The position numbers and the translations under genes were made by a program. The notes beneath the pieces were generated by a model. That model worked only from the letters and a program-made list of their open reading frames with translations. It was not told the origin of the DNA and did not search any database. A stretch of DNA of 64,000 bases from Neoalteromonas arenosi (lineage in GTDB: Bacteria > Pseudomonadota > Gammaproteobacteria > Enterobacterales > Alteromonadaceae), in the NCBI RefSeq assembly GCF_030362855.1, contig NZ_JAUCBP010000001.1, forward strand, positions 317,613 through 381,612, given 5' to 3'. Shown here in pieces: positions 9,727-19,003 of the stretch; position 1 is the first letter of the stretch; each line of letters opens with the position of its first letter.

Positions 9727-11028
9727 TTGCATAAAACATCGAAACGTTTTCTGGGCTTCCTTATCGTCTATAACCTACTTTGGACACTTTTACTGCCCCT
9801 ACTGATATTGATTAACCTGTCCAAAATGGTGCTCAAGGTTGCTGGTTATGACCGCGCGCGCCTTGCAAGATTTGGAGTGTTTCGGAACAGTTTGCAGACA
9901 ACCGACCTGCTTTGGCACTGCGTCTCTGTTGGCGAAGTCGCGGCCGTTACGCCTCTAATTAAACAACTTAAACAACAGCATCCAACACTGACAATCACCT
10001 TGACCACGACTACCCCCACCGGTGCAGCGCAAGCCCAAGCGAGCCTGAATGGTTTAATCCAGCACTGTTATTTGCCTTATGACCACACGTGGCTAATGGC
10101 GAAACTGCTCAAACGGATAAAACCTCATTTGTTACTCATTACCGAAGTTGAGATTTGGCCTAGCTTGTTACACCAATGCGCTAAGCGCAGTATTCCTAGT
10201 ATTGTAGTTAATGCCCGCATGACGCAGCGTTCTGCACGTCGTTATGTAAAGCTGGGTCACCTGTTTAAACAAACAATTGGCTTAATCGATGTGATCAGCG
10301 CTCAGGGGCAAGATGATTGGGAGGCGTATAAAATGCTCGGAGCAACTGAACAACAGCTGCAGAACAGCGGTAATATAAAGTTCGATATTGTCGCTAATCA
10401 CACGAGCAACGAAAAAATACAGAACTTAGCTCTGCATTGTCGGCAACGGTCTGCAAAGATCGTAATCGCTGGTAGTACCCACGATCCAGAAGAACAAATG
10501 ATCATTAGTGCGCATCAACGTTTGCGCCAAAAGCACCGGCAGCTAATTACTTGCATTGTACCGCGTCATCCGCAGCGATTTGATGAGGTTAATGACAAGC
10601 TCACTAGGAGTGGAGTCCCATTTCAACGCTTGTCTGAAATGACCGAGCTTAGCGCGCAAACTCAAATAATTTTGATTGATGCCATGGGACTTATGCAAGC
10701 GTTGTTTGCAATTGCAGATGTTGCGTTCGTCGGTGGTAGCTTTGCTGAACGTGGCGGACACAACGCTCTTGAGCCTGCCTTGTATCAAGTGCCAATCGTT
10801 ATGGGCCCCAGCCAGTTTAATAACCCTCAAATAACCACAAAATTAGCCGCTGCTGGTGCACTAAAAACGGCTGATGATGAATCAATGCTTATTAATTTCA
10901 TCGATGTATGGTTAGAGGATAAGAATTTGCGCGAGAAAGACGGCGCAAAAGGTTTACAAGTTATTGAGCAAAACCGCGGTGCGCTTACCAACAACCTGAA
11001 ACTAATTGAGCGCTACATTGCAAATTGA
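9727..11028 (+). CDS. waaA: 3-deoxy-D-manno-octulosonic acid (Kdo) transferase
   Basis: WaaA attaches Kdo from CMP-Kdo to lipid IVA at the inner membrane, beginning the lipopolysaccharide core. The 433-residue product has an N-terminal membrane anchor (about residues 8-34). It then shows the family motifs CVSVGEVAAV (catalytic Glu), TTTTPTGAAQAQ, LITEVEIWPSL, NARMTQRSARRY, SGNIKFD, GGSFAERGGHNALEPA and VMGPSQFNN. The start is TTG at 9727, the first usable codon after an in-frame stop and needed to keep the anchor. The gene after it on the other strand overlaps its last 16 bases. A Kdo kinase gene lies 1.2 kb away, which suggests a single phosphorylated Kdo in this organism. Confidence 0.94.
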   Translation: MHKTSKRFLGFLIVYNLLWTLLLPLLILINLSKMVLKVAGYDRARLARFGVFRNSLQTTDLLWHCVSVGEVAAVTPLIKQLKQQHPTLTITLTTTTPTGAAQAQASLNGLIQHCYLPYDHTWLMAKLLKRIKPHLLLITEVEIWPSLLHQCAKRSIPSIVVNARMTQRSARRYVKLGHLFKQTIGLIDVISAQGQDDWEAYKMLGATEQQLQNSGNIKFDIVANHTSNEKIQNLALHCRQRSAKIVIAGSTHDPEEQMIISAHQRLRQKHRQLITCIVPRHPQRFDEVNDKLTRSGVPFQRLSEMTELSAQTQIILIDAMGLMQALFAIADVAFVGGSFAERGGHNALEPALYQVPIVMGPSQFNNPQITTKLAAAGALKTADDESMLINFIDVWLEDKNLREKDGAKGLQVIEQNRGALTNNLKLIERYIAN

Positions 11029-12101
11029 TGAGCATCGCCCAATAGTTGCTCAATTTGTTGCACCACCATTTTGACTTCAATTAGGGCCATCAAGTCATCA
11101 CCCTTAGCGCGTTTACCCCAACTCAACGCTTGCCATTTTTTACCGGTTTGTTGCTCTATAACAATATCGTACACCGAGACAACATTATCGAGATTGTTAT
11201 AAGGGCCGGTGCGCCGTGGATTACTGTGAGCATATAGACCAATGACTGGGGTACCCACAGTAGTCGCCATATGCGCGGGCCCAGTATCTGGGGCAATCAC
11301 TAGCTCAGCTCGCTGAATGAATGCCAAAAGTTGTTTTAATGACGTTTTACCGACCAAGTTATGCACCGGGTGCTTTGCCTGAGCTACGATTTCGTCAGCG
11401 AGTCGGGTGTCCAAAGGCGAAGGTGCGCCGCAGACATATACCTTCAACCCACGCTCATGAAGATGATCGGCTACTTGAGCATAACGCGACGTTTGCCAAC
11501 ACCGCTCGGCTTTAGACGCCGCAGGGCAAATCACCGCGTATGAACCGCTCCCGTCATGGAGCTGCTCGGCAGCAGTAAGATCAGCCTCGCTCATCGGCAT
11601 CTGCCATTTCGGTTGTGCCGGCGTAGCAACGCCTATCGCATTGGCAAACCCCATAAAGCCTTCGAGCACATGAGCGTGCTGCTGCTCTGCAATTTGGCAA
11701 TTTGTGAACAGCCCGTGCAATTCTTTGCTGCGCTTTTTATCAAAGCCTATTTTGACTTTAGCGTTGATAACCGTTGATGCCCAATTGGCTCGGAAGGCAA
11801 CTTGCATCATAAATAGCGCATCGAAAACTGTGTCAGCAAAACGCTGTTTTAAATCAACGCGAGCCTGTTTACCTTGTTTCTTATCAAACACAACAAATTC
11901 GATGTCAGGCAAATCTTTGAGTAGTTGATACTCGATTTTGCCGATCACCCAGGTGATTTGAATATCTGGCCGCGCAGCCTGAATAGCCTGCACCATAGCC
12001 ACAGCGTGACACACATCCCCAATTGCAGAAAGACGCATAACGCACAAACGAGCGTCTGATTTGAGCGTGATTGGTGCTTGTTGTTTGAGAAATGACAGCA
12101 A
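11013..12101 (-). CDS. family 9 glycosyltransferase (heptosyltransferase-like)
   Basis: The 362-residue product belongs to the heptosyltransferase family that extends the lipopolysaccharide core on the cytoplasmic face. It shows the N-terminal RLSAIGDVCHAVAMVQAI segment, CPAASKAERCWQTSRYAQVA, and the C-terminal donor motif APDTGPAHMATTVGTPVIG. The family is certain. Whether it is heptosyltransferase I, II or another transferase is not decided by sequence reading; the RLSAIGD opening is closer to WaaC/RfaQ-type proteins than to WaaF. It is convergent with waaA (16-base overlap) and its start is close to the divergent kdkA gene. Confidence 0.87.
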   Translation of the reverse strand: MLSFLKQQAPITLKSDARLCVMRLSAIGDVCHAVAMVQAIQAARPDIQITWVIGKIEYQLLKDLPDIEFVVFDKKQGKQARVDLKQRFADTVFDALFMMQVAFRANWASTVINAKVKIGFDKKRSKELHGLFTNCQIAEQQHAHVLEGFMGFANAIGVATPAQPKWQMPMSEADLTAAEQLHDGSGSYAVICPAASKAERCWQTSRYAQVADHLHERGLKVYVCGAPSPLDTRLADEIVAQAKHPVHNLVGKTSLKQLLAFIQRAELVIAPDTGPAHMATTVGTPVIGLYAHSNPRRTGPYNNLDNVVSVYDIVIEQQTGKKWQALSWGKRAKGDDLMALIEVKMVVQQIEQLLGDAHQFAM

Positions 12102-12193
12102 AGTATCTGACTTTAGTTCACACGAATGGCGCTAATTTGATTACAATTAGCGTTAATTCTCAAGTTTTATCAGGCTTTCCGCTTTTTTTGCGT

Positions 12194-12919
12194 ATGTTAG
12201 AACACCGCCGAGACACAAACAGTGACCTGTTTATTGCTAGTGCCCAATGCGCTGAGCTTGATTTGCCCACCATTACCACACAATGGTTTAGGGCAGATCC
12301 CACTATGACCAACTTAACGTTATCAGGCTCTGCTCAAGGACGCGGCACAACGCACTTCCTGCGATATGGCGAGCATGTCGAACTCGTCTTGCGACACTAC
12401 AAACGCGGCGGTTTGATCGGTAAAATTTTAGACGACCAATTTTGGTTTCGAGGGCTTAAACAAACACGGCCATACCGAGAATTGGCGTTACTCGAACAGA
12501 TGCATCAGTGGCGATTACCTTGCCCGCAACCGATAGCAGGACGGGTACATCGGAGCGGTTTCGTGTGGCGGGGTGATCTACTCACTGTACGAATTCCAGA
12601 TGCGCTCGATACCCACAACGTATTAATTGAAAGGCCGCTGTCGGAGTTCGAATGGCGTCACATTGGGGCGACCATAAAGCGTTTTCATCAACGTCAGGTG
12701 TACCACCACGACCTGAATATTCACAATGTAATGTTAGATGCTGAAGGCCAAGCGTGGCTTATTGATTTTGACAAATGTGCAATACGCTCAGGTGATGAAT
12801 GGAAAGCCCAGAATCTCGCGCGTTTGAAACGTTCGCTGAATAAAGAGTTAGCCCGCTGTGCGACTTATCACTTTAGTGAAGAGAACTGGCCGCTGCTACT
12901 TGAGGGTTATAATCACTGA
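12194..12919 (+). CDS. kdkA: 3-deoxy-D-manno-octulosonic acid (Kdo) kinase
   Basis: KdkA phosphorylates the Kdo residue on lipid A at O-4. The 241-residue product shows the family segments GSAQGRGTTHFL, ELVLRHYKRGGLIGKILDD, GDLLTVRIPDA, the kinase catalytic loop YHHDLNIHNVML and LIDFDKCAIR, the metal-binding DFD. Starting at ATG 12194 gives a length close to the Haemophilus enzyme; an ATG 34 codons upstream is open but would overlap the divergent glycosyltransferase gene and adds residues not typical of the family. Neither start has a strong ribosome site. Its last 7 bases overlap the next gene on the opposite strand. Confidence 0.88.
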   Translation: MLEHRRDTNSDLFIASAQCAELDLPTITTQWFRADPTMTNLTLSGSAQGRGTTHFLRYGEHVELVLRHYKRGGLIGKILDDQFWFRGLKQTRPYRELALLEQMHQWRLPCPQPIAGRVHRSGFVWRGDLLTVRIPDALDTHNVLIERPLSEFEWRHIGATIKRFHQRQVYHHDLNIHNVMLDAEGQAWLIDFDKCAIRSGDEWKAQNLARLKRSLNKELARCATYHFSEENWPLLLEGYNH

Positions 12920-13308
12920 GTATCTTTGATGATCTCAATAATTTCAGTGGTGGAAACCGACGGTGTGCGTGGCAAATAGCGCACTTCACATATATCACTA
13001 AAGTGGTCAAACTTACCGGCCCAATCATCACCCATAACTAGAATATCGGCATTAGCGTCTTTGATATACTGAGCTTTTTGTTCAAGCGAGTGCTCAACAA
13101 AGACTTCATCGACAAACCGCATTGAGGCAATAATTTCGATGCGATTATTGAGATTATAGATAGGTAGTCGACCTTTTTTCGCCAAATTGAGCTCATCAGA
13201 TGAAACGCCAACAATTAAGTGATCGCCTAGTGCCCGTGCCTGTTTGAGGATCCGAATATGGCCAATATGACAGACATCGAATGTACCGAAGGTAATTACA
13301 CGAGTCAT
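12913..13308 (-). CDS. TagD-like nucleotidyltransferase (glycerol-3-phosphate cytidylyltransferase-like)
   Basis: The 131-residue product is a small cytidylyltransferase-fold enzyme. It opens TRVITFGTFDVCHIGHIRIL with the HxGH nucleotide-binding motif, continues with GVSSDELNLAKKGR, VDEVFVE and DILVMGDDWAGKF, and ends in the ISTTEII-type motif SVSTTEIIEII. The closest named family is glycerol-3-phosphate cytidylyltransferase, which makes CDP-glycerol; an ethanolamine- or other polyol-phosphate substrate cannot be excluded. Setting among core and surface polysaccharide genes suggests it supplies an activated phospho-polyol for envelope decoration. Confidence 0.82.
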   Translation of the reverse strand: MTRVITFGTFDVCHIGHIRILKQARALGDHLIVGVSSDELNLAKKGRLPIYNLNNRIEIIASMRFVDEVFVEHSLEQKAQYIKDANADILVMGDDWAGKFDHFSDICEVRYLPRTPSVSTTEIIEIIKDTQ

Positions 13309-13332
13309 TGAGTGGCTAGCTCCTCTAGCAGG

Positions 13333-14106
13333 TTAATCTTTATGCTTGCGCAGATGCAGCTCTAACAATTTGGCTTCTTTCAAAAAAGCATAATGAGCAT
13401 TAAGTGCCGCGAGAATCAGACCGCGACGCCCAAAGAAAATCATGCGTTGTAGAAATAACTTACGCACAAATTCTATCGGACCGATTAGGATTAACTTGAA
13501 TAGCGAGGCGCTTTTGCCTTTCGCGTATTTCTGCTCAGCTTTGAGCGAAGAATAAGTATTGAGCTTATCCATCAGCACCGATATTTGGTCATAGCCATAG
13601 TGATCAAATGCCGCTTCGACACATAAGGTTGTGCCATCGCACTTAGCTGTTTCATGTACTTTTTGGTTCACATCAAAAGCGGCTTTAGAGCGACGGTAAA
13701 AACGCACGTTATTGGGCTTTTTGATCGTCGCCGGTGGCATTTTGCCAATAAACAAATCATTGCGATTAAAGCGCACAGCATCGCAGTCGTTGGCAGCTAT
13801 CGCTTGCTTGATGGCAGTTAACATCGGCTCGGTAACTACTTCATCAGCATCTAAATTCAATACCCATTCTTGCGAGCACTGTTCAAGTGCGAACTGCTTT
13901 TGACCTGCGTAACCCAGCCATGGCTGGTGAATAACAGTTGCCCCAAAGTCTGTGGCTATTTTCGGCGTATCATCGGAACTGCCCGAATCGACCACAATAA
14001 TTTCAGCAAACGCAGATAAACTCGCCATTAAACGTGGTAAATGCTGAGATTCATCTTGCGCAACAATAAAAACGCTCACCGGCAGTTTAGGGTTTTCTGG
14101 TGCCAT
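13333..14106 (-). CDS. family 2 glycosyltransferase, WaaE/KdtX-like
   Basis: The 257-residue cytoplasmic transferase begins with a GT-A fold: SVFIVAQDESQHLPRLM, EIIVVDSGSSDDTP and the metal-binding LNLDADE. The rest resembles the WaaE/KdtX group that adds a glucose to the inner core heptose: RFNRNDLFIGKM, RFYRRSKAAF, VHETAKCDG and a basic C-terminus with RKLFLQRMIFFGRRG. It follows the Wzi gene closely (13-base gap) on the same strand and precedes the TagD-like gene, so the three may be one transcript. The exact acceptor sugar is not known. Confidence 0.85.
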   Translation of the reverse strand: MAPENPKLPVSVFIVAQDESQHLPRLMASLSAFAEIIVVDSGSSDDTPKIATDFGATVIHQPWLGYAGQKQFALEQCSQEWVLNLDADEVVTEPMLTAIKQAIAANDCDAVRFNRNDLFIGKMPPATIKKPNNVRFYRRSKAAFDVNQKVHETAKCDGTTLCVEAAFDHYGYDQISVLMDKLNTYSSLKAEQKYAKGKSASLFKLILIGPIEFVRKLFLQRMIFFGRRGLILAALNAHYAFLKEAKLLELHLRKHKD

Positions 14107-14119
14107 AGGCCGTTTACCG

Positions 14120-15586
14120 TTACTCAGTTATGGCGTATCGCAAATGCAGATATAGGTTGTAATCTGTCTCATTGTCGCGCTGATCGAGATTGAATTCGCG
14201 CTGCGCAATATTGCCACCTATCTTGATTTGCCAGTCGCGCCATGCGGTCTGGTAGTAACCACTAACATACCATAATTCTTCTTCTACGCTATCCGTCAAT
14301 AGCGGTGACGGTGCTTCACCATCGGGGTTAAGCTCAATTTTACTGAGCTGCCAGCCAATTAAATCTCGGCTGGTAGGGTGATAGTAACCACCAAACGTAA
14401 TATGTTTAGCATCGCTGTCAAAGGTGCTGCCGATGGCTCGGTCATAGTAACGGTAACCATCTGGATAGATGCTCGACTCGTAGTAACAATTTTTTCGGTC
14501 ACTGCCGTCGTTGCCGCATGCTACGTTAGTGTCGCTGGTTTCTAAATACAACTTAGCACCCTGCCAATAAGTTGAAAAACCGTATAAGTATGCGTTGTCG
14601 GTTACGCGGTAGGTATCGATTGCATCTTCGCCCACGCGCTGGGCATAAAGCGACATAGGCGTATCAGCCAGCATAAAGCTGTACTTCAAATCAAAACCGG
14701 CAATGTGGTTACCTTGTTTGGTAAAAAGGGCTGAATCACAACTAGACGAGCCGTCTGCGCAAATATTTTGAAACGTAATGACATCGATAAAATCACTAAA
14801 CCCGTTTGGCTGACCTTCCCCACCCCACATTGCTGACCATGCAGCGCCAAGCTCCAATCCCTTCACTGGGCTAAAAGTTAAACGCGTACGCCAAAGCCTC
14901 GTGTCTGGAATGGCTCGTTCGCTTTCAAGCTGACCCAGTTGCGCGGTAAAATACCATGAACCCAACCAACTCAACCATTTTGACTTTGACGCTTCAGTCG
15001 TCGCTCGGGAAATGCCCACTGAAGGCACCGGACGAGCATTATCGGTCAATATCAAGCTGGTCGCATGCGCAGGCCCCCACCACTGATCCATGGCGCTTAC
15101 GGCAAGTGTCCAATCGGCAACTTGCACAGCAACATAGCTCTGATCAAGGTTGCGCTCGCCACCAGGTTCCAAATTAACAGACAACTGTGCTGACCAACGA
15201 CCACTGGTAACCTCAGTCGTATTGGTTAAAAGCGCAGACGGCCGCTGCTCGCCGTTAAACGCGGTGAATCGCGAAGGATCACTGGCACCATATAGCTCTA
15301 AATAGCTATCCACACTTTGTAATTGTTCTTGACGTAAATAGTGACGCAGGCGCAGCACGGCAAGGCGCACATGTTCTGGATATTGGCTCTCATCGAGTTG
15401 TTTTAATTGATTAGCAATGCCTTTCCACGGCACAGGGTAGGTGTTAACCACCGAGTCCAGCGCGCGGTATTCTGTGAGCGTAACCAGATCATTGTGCAGC
15501 TGAGGATCTAGCGTCCCAATCCATGGCGTCGCCGCCGCTTGCAAGCTCGCAACGGTCAGGATGCTTCCAATCAATATTTTACGCAA
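14120..15586 (-). CDS. Wzi-family capsule assembly outer-membrane protein
   Basis: The 488-residue product has a signal peptide (MRKILIGSILTVASLQAAA-T) and a Wzi-type barrel. The segments DQWWGPAHATSLILTDNARP and VPSVGISRATTE match the Wzi family closely. Wzi anchors or organises exported polysaccharide at the outer membrane. The protein is probably 18-stranded by analogy. It is first gene of a leftward group with a WaaE-like and a TagD-like enzyme and is far from the exopolysaccharide locus at 44-62 kb. Confidence 0.87.
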   Translation of the reverse strand: MRKILIGSILTVASLQAAATPWIGTLDPQLHNDLVTLTEYRALDSVVNTYPVPWKGIANQLKQLDESQYPEHVRLAVLRLRHYLRQEQLQSVDSYLELYGASDPSRFTAFNGEQRPSALLTNTTEVTSGRWSAQLSVNLEPGGERNLDQSYVAVQVADWTLAVSAMDQWWGPAHATSLILTDNARPVPSVGISRATTEASKSKWLSWLGSWYFTAQLGQLESERAIPDTRLWRTRLTFSPVKGLELGAAWSAMWGGEGQPNGFSDFIDVITFQNICADGSSSCDSALFTKQGNHIAGFDLKYSFMLADTPMSLYAQRVGEDAIDTYRVTDNAYLYGFSTYWQGAKLYLETSDTNVACGNDGSDRKNCYYESSIYPDGYRYYDRAIGSTFDSDAKHITFGGYYHPTSRDLIGWQLSKIELNPDGEAPSPLLTDSVEEELWYVSGYYQTAWRDWQIKIGGNIAQREFNLDQRDNETDYNLYLHLRYAITE

Positions 15587-15669
15587 TTGCTAACCTTTGT
15601 ATTACCAATCCAATTGGCGCAGATACTAGCTGAACTTGGCATTGATATATAGGCAATTCAGCGAATAAA

Positions 15670-15698
15670 TTGCATCAAATTTCGATTCAATGTTATGT
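15670..15698 (+). promoter_or_regulatory. possible sigma-70 promoter for coaD
   Basis: TTGCAT and TTATGT are separated by 17 bases, 34 bases before the coaD ATG. The -35 box has four of six consensus bases and the -10 box three of six, so this is a modest match in an AT-rich intergenic stretch. Confidence 0.35.
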
Positions 15699-15713
15699 TT
15701 TGGCTGTTTTTAA

Positions 15714-16214
<501 letters not shown>

Positions 16215-16220
16215 ATCTCC

Positions 16221-17033
16221 TTAGCGCTGACAGCTCGGACAATAAAACGTATTGCGTTGCCCGATGGTAACGCTTTTTATTGTCGTGCCACACGCTTCAC
16301 AGTCATCACCCGCCCGGCCATACACGCGTAAATGTTGTTTGAAGTAGCCGGGGTTACCATCGGCCTGAGTGAAGTCCTTTAGCGTAGTGCCTCCCTGAGC
16401 GATTGCAGCAGCGAGGACACTGCGAATATGACCTGTCAGCACTTCATAGCGCTTTTTACTGATTTTACCCGCAGCGCGACGCGGATCGATACCACTTAAA
16501 AACAATGCTTCGTTGGCGTAGATATTGCCAACTCCAACAACCACTTGATTAGTCATTATAAAGGTCTTAACGGCCACATTCTTACCTCGTGATAATTTGT
16601 ACAAACGCTCATCATCAAAGGCGTCAGTCAGTGGCTCAGGGCCAAGATTCGCTAACAATGCTAGCGGAGGTTCATCAGGGGCTTGCCATAAACACGCGCC
16701 AAAACGGCGCGGATCGTTCAAACGCAAACACTTGCCACTGGCGAGTACCACATCAATATGATCGTGTTTGACCGTAGGTAGATCCTGGTCAACAACGCGT
16801 AAGCGACCTGACATCCCTAAATGCAAAACAATACTACCGACGTCGGTATTTAGAAAAAGATACTTCGCACGTCGGGTGACCGACTGGATCTGATGACCAA
16901 CCGCTCGTTGCACATCATCAGGTACCGGCCAACGCAAGCGCTTGTCGCGCACAACGACAGCGGTAATCGATTGTGATTCTAAATGTGGTGCGACACCCAA
17001 ACGGCTAACTTCGACTTCCGGTAATTCGGGCAT
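16221..17033 (-). CDS. mutM: formamidopyrimidine-DNA glycosylase
   Basis: MutM removes 8-oxoguanine and ring-opened purines and then cuts the sugar backbone. The 270-residue product starts [13 protein letters not shown] (Pro-1 nucleophile after Met removal, catalytic Glu), and carries the conserved [10 protein letters not shown] lysine region replaced in part by Arg/Ser as usual. It also has the helix-two-turn-helix [19 protein letters not shown] and the C-terminal zinc finger [10 protein letters not shown]...FYCPSCQR with four Cys. All catalytic and zinc residues are present. Confidence 0.96.
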   Translation of the reverse strand: MPELPEVEVSRLGVAPHLESQSITAVVVRDKRLRWPVPDDVQRAVGHQIQSVTRRAKYLFLNTDVGSIVLHLGMSGRLRVVDQDLPTVKHDHIDVVLASGKCLRLNDPRRFGACLWQAPDEPPLALLANLGPEPLTDAFDDERLYKLSRGKNVAVKTFIMTNQVVVGVGNIYANEALFLSGIDPRRAAGKISKKRYEVLTGHIRSVLAAAIAQGGTTLKDFTQADGNPGYFKQHLRVYGRAGDDCEACGTTIKSVTIGQRNTFYCPSCQR

Positions 17034-17049
17034 AATGACTCTCGTGGAA

Positions 17050-17490
17050 CTAAAATAATAATTGTTTCAATACGATATCTTCTAATCGATAGGTGTTAGC
17101 GCCAATTTCTACATAGCCGACATTGGGCGTTTGCCAAAACGTAAGCTGCACGGCATCTGGATTGCCCGCTAGCCACACTTGGGCTGAATATTGCGTTAAC
17201 GGGTCAGTAGGTAATTGCGCTAGCGTTAAACGCGCCGAATGCCACGCTTGGATCACTTCTTGCGCATCCACGCCTTGAATGGCTGGATTAATCACTCGCC
17301 AATCCGTTCCAATGCGTTCCAATCGCGCATCCTCGAGTTGCACCTTCAATACCAAATCGTTTTCTTCGATAAGACGCAATCGCGAATCCGCTTCTGGGCG
17401 TGGCAACCACGTATCAATATTAAACAGCATGATCATCGCAAGCATGGCGAAAATAAGGATGTTGTTAAATGCACGTGCAGATAATTTCAC
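17050..17490 (-). CDS. hypothetical protein with N-terminal membrane anchor
   Basis: I do not recognise this gene. The 146-residue product from GTG 17490 has a short basic start, one membrane helix ([13 protein letters not shown], about residues 9-22) and a soluble, probably periplasmic domain of about 115 residues. The domain has many short hydrophobic strands ([28 protein letters not shown]). A longer frame begins at a TTG inside the rpmG terminator hairpin and is rejected as a start. It lies 16 bases upstream of mutM on the same strand, so the two may be cotranscribed. Confidence 0.6.
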   Translation of the reverse strand: MKLSARAFNNILIFAMLAMIMLFNIDTWLPRPEADSRLRLIEENDLVLKVQLEDARLERIGTDWRVINPAIQGVDAQEVIQAWHSARLTLAQLPTDPLTQYSAQVWLAGNPDAVQLTFWQTPNVGYVEIGANTYRLEDIVLKQLLF

Positions 17491-17554
17491 TGGGGAAAAC
17501 TCGGTTGCAAAATACCCTGCCAAGCATAACGAATCGACCGCGGTAATCAAACGC

Positions 17555-17580
17555 AAAAAACCCGGCGACGGCCGGGTTTT
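17555..17580 (-). terminator. Rho-independent terminator of rpmB-rpmG
   Basis: On the minus strand a perfect 10-bp stem (AAAACCCGGC / GCCGGGTTTT) with a CGTC loop runs into TTTTTT, 25 bases after the rpmG stop. It separates the ribosomal pair from the membrane-anchored protein and mutM. Confidence 0.9.
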
Positions 17581-17604
17581 CAAAAGGAGACAAAAAGTAA
17601 CGAA

Positions 17605-17760
17605 TTACTTAATTTTGGCTTCCTTAAACATCACGTGTTGACGGATTTTTGGATCAAATTTTTTGATTTCCATTTTGCCCGGCATGTTACGCTTGTTTTT
17701 GTCTGTGGTGTAGTAGAAACCAGTGCCAGCAGTTGATACTAATTTGATTTTATCACGCAT
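17605..17760 (-). CDS. rpmG: 50S ribosomal protein L33
   Basis: This short gene encodes the 51-residue L33: [20 protein letters not shown], then [19 protein letters not shown] and [12 protein letters not shown]. It lacks the two CxxC pairs of zinc-binding L33, so it is the zinc-independent form. It follows rpmB by 12 bases and ends at a strong terminator. Confidence 0.96.
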   Translation of the reverse strand: MRDKIKLVSTAGTGFYYTTDKNKRNMPGKMEIKKFDPKIRQHVMFKEAKIK

Positions 17761-17772
17761 GGTTTAGGCTCC

Positions 17773-18009
17773 TTAAACTTTTTCGCCACGAGCACGGATA
17801 TCTGCTAATACAGTATCGATGCCTTTCTTATCAATAATACGCATGCCTTTTGGCGTTAGGCGTAATTTAACGAAACGGTTTTCACTTTCAACCCAAAAAC
17901 GGTGGGTTTGAAGATTTGGCAAAAAGCGACGACGAGTCGCGTTGCGCGCGTGCGAACGATTGTTACCAACCGCAGGACGCTTTCCAGTCACTTGACATAC
18001 TTTTGACAT
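17773..18009 (-). CDS. rpmB: 50S ribosomal protein L28
   Basis: The 78-residue product [20 protein letters not shown] continues with [12 protein letters not shown] and [19 protein letters not shown], the standard L28 sequence. No zinc ligand set beyond the single Cys is seen. It is first gene of rpmB-rpmG. Confidence 0.98.
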   Translation of the reverse strand: MSKVCQVTGKRPAVGNNRSHARNATRRRFLPNLQTHRFWVESENRFVKLRLTPKGMRIIDKKGIDTVLADIRARGEKV

Positions 18010-18124
18010 TTTTGTCTCCAGAACAACGTTTACTATGTTGCTACTCTTGGTTGCTTCTAACTTTGCTGCTCTTCTCGAGCACGTTACAAGCAGGAGTAAC
18101 TAACCATCAATTAAGAGGGCGCAT

Positions 18125-18153
18125 GTTATACAGCAAACTAAGGCCATGATCAA
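18125..18153 (-). promoter_or_regulatory. sigma-70 promoter for rpmB-rpmG
   Basis: On the minus strand TTGATC and TATAAC are 17 bases apart, which fits a strong housekeeping promoter. Transcription would begin near 18118 and give a leader of about 110 bases before rpmB. Confidence 0.7.
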
Positions 18154-18159
18154 CCTAAT

Positions 18160-18999
18160 TTATTGAAGATCTGTTGCAGATCGCTCGATCGCCTGTTTGA
18201 TCCCATAGGCGGTCTCAGTCAATTTCTTGCGTTTAGTGGTTGCGCGAATTGTTGCGTTTTTATCACGCATTTCTTGAGTGACATACCCGCGCGCGTGATC
18301 AAGGTGCAAACAAATTGCTGAATAGCGGATTTGTTTGGACTTAATCCCACGATTGAACAAGCGTTCACCAAGCTCGCGATCTTCACCGCCATATTGCATT
18401 CGCTCGTCAAAACCATTGGCCGCGAAAATATCCGAACGCCAACCTGAAACATTGTGCCCATTCCACGTTGCCTTGGTCGGTGTCAATGCGTTTAGCAGTT
18501 TCTCTTTCATTCCTGAGGCGGTGAGCTTCATGGTTTTATGCGTTTTTTCCAAACCGTGCTCAACTAACCAGTCGAGTTCAAATGCTTGTCCTGATTCAAT
18601 GTTTTCGCGATTGACCGCTTTGCTGGTTTCCATCGGCAATTTGAAATAGCCTCCAGATAGGAAATAACCAGGCTCTCGTCGCTCCATGTGCACGGCAAGA
18701 AAGTCTTTGCGCAGCACACAATCACCATCGGTGAATAATATGTATTCTCCCTCACTAGCGATTAGTGCTTTATTTAATATACGGGTTTTTTGAAAGCCGT
18801 CGTCGGGTTGCCAAACATGTTTAATCGTACGACCACTCGCCGCTTCAAATTGCTCAATTGCAGCCTTTGTGTCTGGTCCCGAGCCGTCATCAGCAATAAC
18901 GATTTCAAAATCCTGAAACGTTTGATAATGCAAGCTCCACAGTGTTTTCAGCATCCATTCCGGTGAGTTGTAGGTTGAGAAAATCACAGACAACTGCAT
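18160..18999 (-). CDS. family 2 glycosyltransferase with galactosyltransferase-type C-terminal region
   Basis: The 279-residue product is a GT-A transferase: SVIFSTYNSPEWMLKTLWSL, FEIVIADDGSGPDT, the donor-binding FTDGDCVLRKDF, and a C-terminal segment NGFDERMQYGGEDRELGERL with the ED pair typical of the GT27/GT7-like acceptor domain. It probably adds a sugar to the lipopolysaccharide core or O-unit. It is four bases downstream of the family 25 transferase gene and has a GAGGTAATTTC ribosome site, so the two form an operon inserted between rpmB and radC. Confidence 0.85.
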   Translation of the reverse strand: MQLSVIFSTYNSPEWMLKTLWSLHYQTFQDFEIVIADDGSGPDTKAAIEQFEAASGRTIKHVWQPDDGFQKTRILNKALIASEGEYILFTDGDCVLRKDFLAVHMERREPGYFLSGGYFKLPMETSKAVNRENIESGQAFELDWLVEHGLEKTHKTMKLTASGMKEKLLNALTPTKATWNGHNVSGWRSDIFAANGFDERMQYGGEDRELGERLFNRGIKSKQIRYSAICLHLDHARGYVTQEMRDKNATIRATTKRKKLTETAYGIKQAIERSATDLQ

Positions 19000-19003
19000 G
19001 AAA

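Noticed and set aside
17491-17583. Extended N-terminus for the membrane-anchored protein at 17050.
   Set aside because: The extra codons run through the rpmG terminator hairpin and begin at a TTG without a ribosome site.
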